From: an uncultured Ruminococcus sp.
GTDB lineage: Bacteria > Bacillota > Clostridia > Oscillospirales > Ruminococcaceae
NCBI GenBank assembly: GCA_946188175.1
Contig: CAMHUJ010000003.1
Coordinates: 1-17,943, forward strand
Direction: 5' to 3'
Length of the DNA stretch: 17,943 bases
Notes under the pieces: model-generated
Databases searched by the model: none
Told to the model about the DNA's origin: nothing
What the model saw: only the letters and a program-made list of their open reading frames with translations
Part shown: piece after piece, positions 12,318 through 17,943 of the stretch
How positions within the stretch are numbered: position 1 is the stretch's first letter
Layout of the letters: every line of letters begins with the position of its first letter
Translations under genes and position numbers: made by a program

Positions 12318-14672
12318 TTAACTGACTTTTCTGCGGAGCAGCTGAATGCTGCCGTCGATGCCGTTCAGGCGGACATAGTCGCCGTCATGAAAATGATTGC
12401 ATGCATTCCCGACGCCGACGACCGCCGGTTTTTTCAGCTCGCGCGAGATGATCGCCGTATGCGAAAGCAGCGAGCCGCGCTTGGAGATGATGCCTGCCGC
12501 CTGCGAGATCACAAATACCCAGCCGGGGTCTGTGATATCGGCGAGAATGATCTTGCCGGATGCGTCCGTATCGGCGGTGAGACCGGAGATATGCGTGATC
12601 TCACCCTCGACAATACCCGAGGAGCAGGGCGTGCCGTAGATCAGCGCGCTCTCGCTGCAAATCGTTTCTGCGACGCAGTTTGCGGGATGCTTGTCAAAGA
12701 CCTTGCTGTCAAATACGATGCGTGTATACGGCGGAATTGCTGCAAATGCATCCCACTGCCGCTGCCGTTCCGCGATGCATTCACGCAGTCCGGAAACGGA
12801 GCCGTTCACCGCCTGCCCGAGCTCTGCAAATGTCAGGCAGAAGATATCGCGCTGCTGTTCAATGAGACCGCGCTCTGCAAAATCGCTGCCGCATTTTAAG
12901 ACGATCTCCCGGATCAGACCGAAGATTTTGCCGCGTGACATTCTCGATTTTTCGCGCAGCAGAATGCCGTGATACGCTTTCTTTGCATAGATTTTTGCAA
13001 GCCCGTGCAGCTTCGGCGGCTGTGCTTTTTTCTGCGCAGCCGGTGCATCGGCACATGCAGCGAGCGTGCCGATCAGCAGCAGCGGATTTGTGCGGTAGGT
13101 TTCGGATTCGAGTTTCAGTTCGCAGGCGCAGCGGTCGCCGTAGCGGTCGATATATTCCGCGATCAGCGCCGCGGAACGGGACGGGCGCTGCATGAACTGT
13201 TCCATTTCCTCTGCGGATTTGATGCCGAAGAATGCTTCATTCAGCTGCTCATCACGGAGCGCATTGCGGATATCGCCAAGCATTCTGACCGGCTGCATGC
13301 TTTCGATCGCATCGGAGCCGCAGATGATCTGATTTGCCGTGTTTTCCGGATTTTCACATCCGCTCTTTTTGAGCGCGGATTTCAGCAGACCGGTGAATAT
13401 AAATGCATACATATCGTTGACGAGCGTCAGGTCCCAGCAGCCTGCCAGCGTATCCTTGAGTTCTGCGTAGATGCTGAACAGCTCCGCCGGATCGTCCGTC
13501 TGCCGGATGCGCGCGCGGAACCGCGGATACAGCTGATCGAATCTGCGGTTCAGCTGCTTCATTTTCCGCTCATTTGAGAGAATCAGCCGGATGAATGAAT
13601 GCAGCACTCGGAGCTTTGTCATGCGCCCCGGTGCATCTGCCGACTGCGTCACGGTTTGATCTGAAACGCCGAGCATTTCCTGCCAGACGGGGATGATCTT
13701 TTTGCTGAACGGCAGCATGGTGATGACATCGTACCAGCTGCTGATGCGGTAGTAGATTCTGCCGTTTGCCGCATCGGTCATGTTTGAGAGCACATCGTCG
13801 AGCCGCTCTGCCGTGCCGTCATTGCAGGTGATCCTGCGGACGCAGCTGCTGAAAACCGTGTGGTAGACGTCTTTTACAAAGCTGATCGTCATGGGACTCG
13901 AAATATCGGGATAGCTCTCCGAGATATTGCTGCTGTCGAGGATGATATGCCCGTCTGCATGCAGTGTCGTGATCGGTCTTGCCTGCAAAATAAAGATTTC
14001 GCCGTCCTTGACCGCATATTCAATATCGCATTCGCAGCCAAAGATATTCCGGATCCGATCTGCAATTTGCAGCAGCTCCGAAAGCTGTGCATTGCTGAGC
14101 TTCGGTGCGCCCTCGCTGACCTCTGCATAGTAATTGTTGTCGGAGCGGTTGCAGTAATAGGTCGTGACCGGAACCTTGTCCTCGACAACATGATCGCCGG
14201 TGCCGCTGCCGACCGTGATGACGGTTTCATTGAGAATGCCCTGCGGATTTGCCGTGAACATGACGCCGGAGCAGTCTGCATCGACCATAATCTGCACAAT
14301 GACATTCACGCTGCATTCCTCGCGCCGGATGCCGCTGATGCGAAGATATGCGCGGATGCTTTCGGAATCGGCGGAGGCGCGGCACTGCTTTGTTTTCTCC
14401 GGAACCTGTGCTGCCGGTACGAACAGGAAGGTATCGAGCTGACCGGCAAAGGAGAATGCGGCGCTGTCCTCGGCGGATGCGGATGAGCGAACGGAAAATA
14501 CCGCATCTGCGCCGAAATGCTGATTGATATATGCTGTGATTTCAGCATCCTTTGTGTCTCCGGATATGCAGAACAGTTCCGGAACATTGAGACCGTGCTG
14601 CTGCATCCGGAAAAGGCGCTCCGCCTTTGCGCCGATATGGAATGCGCCGAAATTTCCGGTTGTGATAATCAT
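12318..14672 (-). CDS. PEP-synthase/rifampin-phosphotransferase-like dikinase
   Basis: A 784-residue protein with the PPDK/Rph layout. The N-terminal ATP-grasp domain (~1-240) has SVRSSASAEDS (60-70), SGVMFTANP (135-143) and FILQARPIT (227-235). The long middle region (~245-670) includes RYGDRCACELKLESETYR (510-527), as in rifampin phosphotransferase-like proteins. The C-terminal phosphohistidine domain has GSLLSHTAIISREL with the swivelling His738. Known relatives split ATP to AMP and phosphate and pass the beta-phosphate through that His to pyruvate or to a small hydroxyl compound. The true acceptor is unknown; between UbiA and GNAT genes a prenyl or lipid alcohol is conceivable (inference). 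The start was chosen at MIITTGNFG, 5 bp after the UbiA stop, with AGGTGA upstream; a 45-residue extension would overlap UbiA. Confidence 0.85.
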   Translation of the reverse strand: MIITTGNFGAFHIGAKAERLFRMQQHGLNVPELFCISGDTKDAEITAYINQHFGADAVFSVRSSASAEDSAAFSFAGQLDTFLFVPAAQVPEKTKQCRASADSESIRAYLRISGIRREECSVNVIVQIMVDADCSGVMFTANPQGILNETVITVGSGTGDHVVEDKVPVTTYYCNRSDNNYYAEVSEGAPKLSNAQLSELLQIADRIRNIFGCECDIEYAVKDGEIFILQARPITTLHADGHIILDSSNISESYPDISSPMTISFVKDVYHTVFSSCVRRITCNDGTAERLDDVLSNMTDAANGRIYYRISSWYDVITMLPFSKKIIPVWQEMLGVSDQTVTQSADAPGRMTKLRVLHSFIRLILSNERKMKQLNRRFDQLYPRFRARIRQTDDPAELFSIYAELKDTLAGCWDLTLVNDMYAFIFTGLLKSALKKSGCENPENTANQIICGSDAIESMQPVRMLGDIRNALRDEQLNEAFFGIKSAEEMEQFMQRPSRSAALIAEYIDRYGDRCACELKLESETYRTNPLLLIGTLAACADAPAAQKKAQPPKLHGLAKIYAKKAYHGILLREKSRMSRGKIFGLIREIVLKCGSDFAERGLIEQQRDIFCLTFAELGQAVNGSVSGLRECIAERQRQWDAFAAIPPYTRIVFDSKVFDKHPANCVAETICSESALIYGTPCSSGIVEGEITHISGLTADTDASGKIILADITDPGWVFVISQAAGIISKRGSLLSHTAIISRELKKPAVVGVGNACNHFHDGDYVRLNGIDGSIQLLRRKVS

Positions 14673-14677
14673 TCTGC

Positions 14678-15574
14678 TCACCTCGCAAATGCTAAATATC
14701 CCGCGACCGTCAGGAGCATGATGCTCTCCTGAATGTAGGTATAGCGCTCGACCTTTTCGACGAGCCTGAACTGATGCGGGTCGCGCATATACTGCACGAA
14801 TTTCCATGTCATCCAGATGACGTTGATCAGCAGTGCCAGAACCGACAGCTTGCTGAGATGCCAGACCAGCACGAAGTTCGTGATGATATCGGCAATCGTG
14901 AGAATCAGGACGAACCGTGTCGCCCTGCGGTAGCCGAAGAGCTTGGAATAGGTGACGTATTCGGTCTCATCCTCGGGCGCCTTGATCTTGCGCGAAATCT
15001 CCCAGATCAGCGCCGGAAAATAGAGCGTGAATGCGGCAAGGATTGTTGTCAGCGTGATTGCGTTCAGTCCGTATTTGATGACGGTAAACGAGATGATGTA
15101 GATATTCAGAATCATCTGCACGGGATTGTGCGTAACGAGCGCGAGCGGCAGGCTTTTCTGAATTTTTTTCTTCTGGAAGAACCACATCGACATCAGCGTG
15201 CCGTAGATATAGAGGAAGAAGAAAAACGGGACATTGTTCATGAAGATGAGATTGAGCAGAACGGTCACGGCAATCAGCACACCGATGAAAATACCGAGAT
15301 CCTTTTTCTTTACTCTGCCCGAGGGCAGCGGACGCTCTTTGAACAGGCGGCAGTCGAGCTCATAATCCTTGAAATCGTCGGCGATGCGCAGCCAGCAGAG
15401 AAAGCTGAATACCGTAAATCCGCCGATGAATTCCGCAGCGGTGATATGGAAGTGTGTGACACCGTTATTGAGCAGAATAATGAAGTAGATTTCAAAGAAG
15501 ATGATGCCGCCGAGCAGCAGCCGCGGAATGATCGGATACATCTCTTTGAAGTAGATATGCAAGCGTTTCAGCAT
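14678..15574 (-). CDS. UbiA-family membrane prenyltransferase
   Basis: A 298-residue protein with about eight to nine hydrophobic helices. The first Asp-rich motif is ADDFKDYELD (65-74; Asp66, Asp67, Asp70, Asp74) followed by RPLPSG (81-86). The second site reads WEISRKIKAPEDETEYVTYS (191-210), the variant seen in a subset of the family. UbiA enzymes move a prenyl chain from its diphosphate to an aromatic ring, a glycerol ether or another acceptor in the membrane; the acceptor cannot be assigned. A CDP-archaeol-synthase-like gene lies just upstream, hinting at a glycerol- or lipid-type acceptor. The start was chosen at ATG 15574 with AGAGGTG upstream; a GTG six codons earlier would hide that SD in the coding region. 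Confidence 0.87.
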   Translation of the reverse strand: MLKRLHIYFKEMYPIIPRLLLGGIIFFEIYFIILLNNGVTHFHITAAEFIGGFTVFSFLCWLRIADDFKDYELDCRLFKERPLPSGRVKKKDLGIFIGVLIAVTVLLNLIFMNNVPFFFFLYIYGTLMSMWFFQKKKIQKSLPLALVTHNPVQMILNIYIISFTVIKYGLNAITLTTILAAFTLYFPALIWEISRKIKAPEDETEYVTYSKLFGYRRATRFVLILTIADIITNFVLVWHLSKLSVLALLINVIWMTWKFVQYMRDPHQFRLVEKVERYTYIQESIMLLTVAGYLAFAR

Positions 15575-15595
15575 GATAAACACCTCTTTCACGGA

Positions 15596-16180
15596 TTACA
15601 GGTTTCTGCGGATTTTCAGCGTATACAGCACTGCGTTCAGTGCAATATGCGTCACCGCGCCGAGCAGAAGATACTGCACATACTGCGCGGGCGTAATGCC
15701 TGCAAACAGTACAAGCAGCAGCACGACGCCGAGCAGGGAATCAATCTGGTCGATCACAAAGAACAGCGCACCCTTGCAGCCGTTCGCGGTCTTTCCGGGC
15801 CGGATGTCCAGACGGCGTTTCAGAAAGCTGTTCGGCAGCTCAAAAAGGACGTATACAAGCCCGAACAGTGCGCCGGCTGCCGCATTGAACAGCAGCGTAT
15901 TGCCGCAGAAGTGGTAGAGCTCATTTGCATTGCCGAGCGCTTCCGAATGCTGCGAGAGCAGTCCCCAGAGAATCTGCGCGATGCAGTTTGCGGCGATCAT
16001 GCCGAAGAAGCCTGCCCATGTTTTGTTGTCGCCGAAGATGCGTTTGCCGTCGGCGCAGCATTTTCCGCCGTCGATCGGGGCACAGGTTTCGCGGTAGAGC
16101 CGCGTTTTCGTAAAGAGCATATTCGCCGCGCCCGCAATCATGACAGGCATCAGCGTTGCATACATAATCAGAATACGCAT
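15596..16180 (-). CDS. CDP-archaeol-synthase-like (CarS family) membrane protein
   Basis: A 194-residue membrane protein with about five helices. The family motifs are in order: PIDGGK (35-40), GDNKTWAGF (50-58), LPNSFLKRRLDIRPG (115-129) and FVIDQIDSLLG (141-151; Asp144 and Asp147). In archaea CarS uses CTP to activate unsaturated archaetidic acid to its CDP derivative. In bacteria the family is found without that pathway and the substrate is generally unknown. The start has GGGAGG upstream. The reading frame overlaps the end of the dgkA-type gene by 13 bp, indicating coupled translation. The gap to the UbiA start is 21 bp. Confidence 0.83.
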   Translation of the reverse strand: MRILIMYATLMPVMIAGAANMLFTKTRLYRETCAPIDGGKCCADGKRIFGDNKTWAGFFGMIAANCIAQILWGLLSQHSEALGNANELYHFCGNTLLFNAAAGALFGLVYVLFELPNSFLKRRLDIRPGKTANGCKGALFFVIDQIDSLLGVVLLLVLFAGITPAQYVQYLLLGAVTHIALNAVLYTLKIRRNL

Positions 16181-16635
16181 GAGATCGCCTCCCAGAGCTT
16201 CGGCAGCAGGATGAGTCCCTGCGAGAGGAAAAATGCGATTGAGACGATGAATACGCCTGCTGCTGCGGTATCCTTGATGAATTTATTGTCCTCGCAGATT
16301 TCGGGGAACCGCGTGTCGATCAGGCGTTCGAGCGCGGTATTGAGATACTCTGCCGAAAAGACGCCGCAGACGAGTGCAAAGCCGATCAGGAACTCTGTCA
16401 CGGATGCGCCGAGCAGCAGATTCAGGACGAAGAATATTGCATAGATCGCGGCATATTCGCGGAAATTGCGTTCCTCTCTCCATGCAGCCTGCATGCCCTC
16501 AAAGGCGTGGTGCATGCTTTGCACGATGTTTTTATTTTTCATTGCGGTATGATCGCTTGGTTCGGTGCGGAGACGGTATGTATCCGGCTGCACGGCGCGG
16601 AATGCATACGGCGCGCAACTGTTTTTGCTTTTCAT
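16168..16635 (-). CDS. dgkA: DgkA-type diacylglycerol/undecaprenol kinase with N-terminal extension
   Basis: A 155-residue membrane kinase of the prokaryotic DAGK family. Residues ~36-155 cover the domain with three hydrophobic helices. The active-site pattern is intact: Glu96, Asn99 and Glu103 in SAEYLNTALERLID, and Lys121-Asp122 in NKFIKDTAAAGV, matching E69/N72/E76/K94/D95 of E. coli DgkA. In Gram-positives this family phosphorylates undecaprenol rather than diacylglycerol. An extra ~31 polar residues precede the domain; family members usually start near the internal Met32. The longer start is preferred because AAGGAAG lies 8 nt upstream, while Met32 has no SD. It is the first gene of the operon. 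Confidence 0.86.
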   Translation of the reverse strand: MKSKNSCAPYAFRAVQPDTYRLRTEPSDHTAMKNKNIVQSMHHAFEGMQAAWREERNFREYAAIYAIFFVLNLLLGASVTEFLIGFALVCGVFSAEYLNTALERLIDTRFPEICEDNKFIKDTAAAGVFIVSIAFFLSQGLILLPKLWEAISCVF

Positions 16636-16685
16636 AAGGAGCACTTCCTTTCCGGTTTTGTTCTGCGGTTTCGTTCTATGCTTTC

Positions 16686-16714
16686 ATTATACGGATTTCC
16701 GGCGGATTTGGTAG
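16686..16714 (-). promoter_or_regulatory. Operon promoter with perfect -10 and poor -35
   Basis: Minus strand: TATAAT (16686-16691) with CTACCA at the -35 position (16709-16714, 17-nt spacer), only 3 of 6 matches. The start would be near 16679, leaving a ~44-nt leader before the ATG at 16635. A weak -35 suggests that an activator is needed. Confidence 0.6.
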
Positions 16715-16715
16715 A

Positions 16716-16749
16716 TGTCACCTGTCATAAAAACTGTGACAAATGTCAC
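16716..16749. promoter_or_regulatory. Heptad array of TGTCA/TGACA half-sites
   Basis: TGTCA occurs at 16716, 16723 and 16744, and TGACA at 16737; all start positions differ by multiples of 7 bp. The last two make the palindrome GTGACA-AA-TGTCAC (16736-16749). The array covers about -37 to -70 of the operon promoter. CTGTCAT, an A-tract and CTGTGAC within it recall the enterobacterial Pho box, but the spacing is one base too long. The regulator is not identified. Confidence 0.45.
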
Positions 16750-16763
16750 CGGACAACGTCCGG
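16749..16763. repeat. Short hairpin CCGGAC-AAC-GTCCGG
   Basis: A 6-bp perfect inverted repeat with a 3-nt loop, next to the heptad array. Role unknown. Confidence 0.4.
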
Positions 16764-16767
16764 CGGT

Positions 16768-16854
16768 ATTGATCTGAAGCCCGTCGGCAGGCAGTGCCTG
16801 CATCCATTGATCTAAAGCCCGTCGGCAGGCAGTGCCTGTAAAGCCCGCCGGAAG
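16768..16854. repeat. Tandem 33-bp repeats, 38-bp period, plus a partial third copy
   Basis: Two 33-bp copies (16768-16800 and 16806-16838), identical except for one base, are separated by 5 bp. Each contains the near-palindrome CAGGCA-G-TGCCTG. A shortened third copy begins AAAGCCCGCCGG at 16840. It lies between the leftward lipid-type operon and rightward gatC. It has too few copies and too small a gap to be a CRISPR array. Confidence 0.8.
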
Positions 16855-16990
16855 TTATCTTGTCTTTATTCAGCCTTCGTTACTTTCTTCCTTCCTCCTT
16901 ATTTCAAATCATCGCCGAAGGCGATACCTCAACTCCTCACTTCTCACTCCTCTCTTCAAGCTTTCATCGCACTTCCTCCTTTCCCACTCG
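16855..16990. repeat. CT-rich intergenic repeat with ATCGCC-GAA-GGCGAT hairpin
   Basis: This stretch is strongly pyrimidine-rich on the + strand, with repeated CTCCT/CACTTCT words, and has a perfect 6-bp stem at 16911-16925. On the minus strand it reads as GAGTGAGAAGTGAGGAG-like words, a type of low-complexity intergenic repeat found in many genomes. No gene was seen. With the operon promoter, half-site array, tandem repeats and gatC promoter, this accounts for the 16636-17070 gap. Confidence 0.45.
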
Positions 16991-16997
16991 CAGACTG

Positions 16998-17026
16998 TTG
17001 CATTTTCCGGAAGAATATGCTATAAT
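16998..17026 (+). promoter_or_regulatory. Promoter of the gatC-gatA operon
   Basis: TTGCAT (16998-17003), 17-nt spacer, TATAAT (17021-17026), with TGC before the -10. The start would be near 17033, with a short ~38-nt leader and AAGGAG at 17058-17063. Confidence 0.85.
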
Positions 17027-17070
17027 AAAGGCGATTCGCAATCACGATACCAATTTGAAGGAGAACGATT

Positions 17071-17358
17071 ATGCAGTTAGATGCAAAAACGCTGGAAACG
17101 CTCAAATGGCTTTCCAGACTGGACATTCCGGAGGATGAAACAGAAGCACTCTCCGGCAGCATTTCCGAGATGCTGACCTTCTTTCAGCAGCTTTCCGCGC
17201 TCGATACCGATGGCGTTGAGCCGACTGCGCACATCGCGCCGCTGACGAACGTGCTGCGCGAGGATGAACCCTTTTCGCCGCGTCTGGACCGTGACCTGCT
17301 GCTTTCCGGTACGGAATCCGAGGACGGTCTGATTACGCTGCCGAAGGTCATCGGCTGA
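17071..17358 (+). CDS. gatC: Asp-tRNA(Asn)/Glu-tRNA(Gln) amidotransferase subunit C
   Basis: A 95-residue small subunit of the GatCAB complex, which converts mischarged Glu-tRNA(Gln) or Asp-tRNA(Asn) to the correct amide in the cytoplasm. The family pattern is complete: LKWLSRLDIPEDE at the start, MLTFFQQLSALDTDGVEPT in the middle, NVLREDEP and the C-terminal GLITLPKVIG. The length is normal. GatC clamps GatA to GatB. The ATG has AAGGAG 7 nt upstream, and gatA follows after 13 bp, so the two are co-transcribed. Confidence 0.95.
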   Translation: MQLDAKTLETLKWLSRLDIPEDETEALSGSISEMLTFFQQLSALDTDGVEPTAHIAPLTNVLREDEPFSPRLDRDLLLSGTESEDGLITLPKVIG

Positions 17359-17371
17359 AAGGAGCGCAGAA

Positions 17372-17943
17372 ATGAAATACAGCGAAATGGATATCGCGGC
17401 GCTTTCTGCGCTGCTGAAAAACAAAGAGGTCACTGCAAAGGAACTCGCCGCCGATGCACTCGATGCGATCAAAGCGACGGACGGTACGGTCGGCGCATAT
17501 CTGACCGTAGCGGAGGAGGAAGCATACCGTCAGGCGGAGATCGCAGACAAGATGCTTTCCGACGGCACCGCAGGTCCGCTGACCGGCATCCCCTTTGCGA
17601 TGAAGGATAATATCTGCACGAAGGGCATCCGCACGACCTGTGCCTCGAAGATGCTCGAAAACTGGCTGCCGGTCTATGATGCATGCGTCACGGAGCAGCT
17701 GAAAAAAGCCGGTGCGGTCATGCTCGGCAAGACCAATATGGATGAATTTGCAATGGGCAGCTCCTCGGAGAATTCCGCCTTGCAGGTGACGCGCAATCCG
17801 GCTGCAACGGACTATGTGCCGGGCGGCTCCTCCGGCGGCTCTGCGGCGGCGGTCGCGGCGAATGAATGCGCATTTGCAATCGGCTCCGATACCGGCGGCT
17901 CGATCCGTCAGCCTGCATCGTTCTGCGGCGTGGTCGGCATGAA
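17372..17943 (+). CDS. gatA: GatA amidase subunit, 3' end beyond the window
   Basis: The first 190 codons of the glutamine-hydrolysing amidase subunit of GatCAB, running off the right edge; the full protein is usually about 480-490 residues. The amidase-signature catalytic residues are in place: Lys78 (PFAMKDN), Ser153 (PGGSSGGSAAA) and nucleophile Ser177 (GSDTGGSIRQPA). It releases ammonia from glutamine and passes it to GatB. The ATG follows AAAGGAG with about 7 nt spacing. No frameshift or missing residue was seen in the part available; gatB is probably next, outside the window. Confidence 0.96.
   Translation, partial: MKYSEMDIAALSALLKNKEVTAKELAADALDAIKATDGTVGAYLTVAEEEAYRQAEIADKMLSDGTAGPLTGIPFAMKDNICTKGIRTTCASKMLENWLPVYDACVTEQLKKAGAVMLGKTNMDEFAMGSSSENSALQVTRNPAATDYVPGGSSGGSAAAVAANECAFAIGSDTGGSIRQPASFCGVVGM

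Noticed and set aside
14774..16444. A 556-codon + strand ORF opposite the UbiA, CarS and DgkA genes
   Set aside because: It spans three well-formed minus-strand genes and their junctions, and its charged, repetitive translation is the mirror of membrane helices.
16768..16838. The two 33-bp repeats as a small CRISPR array
   Set aside because: Only two full copies, a 5-bp gap instead of a ~30-bp spacer, and no cas gene nearby.

Overview
The window looks like a chromosomal segment of a fibre-degrading gut or rumen Firmicute, most likely a Ruminococcus or a near relative in the Oscillospiraceae. The reasons are a secreted esterase with a type I dockerin (a cellulosome signature), strong AGGAGG-type ribosome binding sites, promoters of the form TTGNNN-17-(TG)nTATAAT, moderately high GC coding DNA, and the Firmicute gatC-gatA gene order. 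No rRNA, tRNA, CRISPR array or transposase gene was seen.

Layout, left to right. (1) 94-3260, leftward: a CotH-kinase lipoprotein and a flavodoxin-fold oxidoreductase with a zinc ribbon, each with its own promoter. A consensus promoter also fires off the left edge from the end of the CotH gene. (2) 3634-5240, rightward: a signal peptide-CBM-dockerin-CE1 esterase. (3) 5261-9449, leftward: a large secreted protein with an N-terminal repeat region, a middle part that resembles a ferredoxin-dependent bilin reductase, and a C-terminal tyrosine phosphatase; then a membrane GGDEF-like protein whose signature motif is degenerate. A possible small RNA lies between them on the + strand. (4) 9529-11225, rightward: a class-3-type aldehyde dehydrogenase. 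(5) 16691-11224, leftward: a compact five-gene operon of a DgkA-type lipid kinase, a CDP-archaeol-synthase-like protein, a UbiA-family prenyltransferase, a PEP-synthase/rifampin-phosphotransferase-like dikinase and a double GNAT-like protein. (6) 16998-17943, rightward: gatC and the first part of gatA.

The five-gene operon is the best candidate for an undescribed system. It joins a prenyl transfer enzyme, a CTP-dependent lipid activation enzyme, a lipid kinase, a phosphohistidine dikinase and an acyltransferase-like protein, which suggests synthesis of an unusual prenyl- or ether-type lipid, glycolipid or lipid carrier. Its promoter has a poor -35 box and an upstream array of TGTCA/TGACA half-sites at 7-bp multiples.

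The clearest structural discovery is a ~160-bp palindromic, MITE-like element at 3040-3201. It sits with a TA duplication exactly between the Shine-Dalgarno sequence and the start codon of the flavodoxin-fold gene. Removing it in silico restores a textbook SD-6 nt-ATG arrangement. All calls are from reading the sequence alone; no database search was done.
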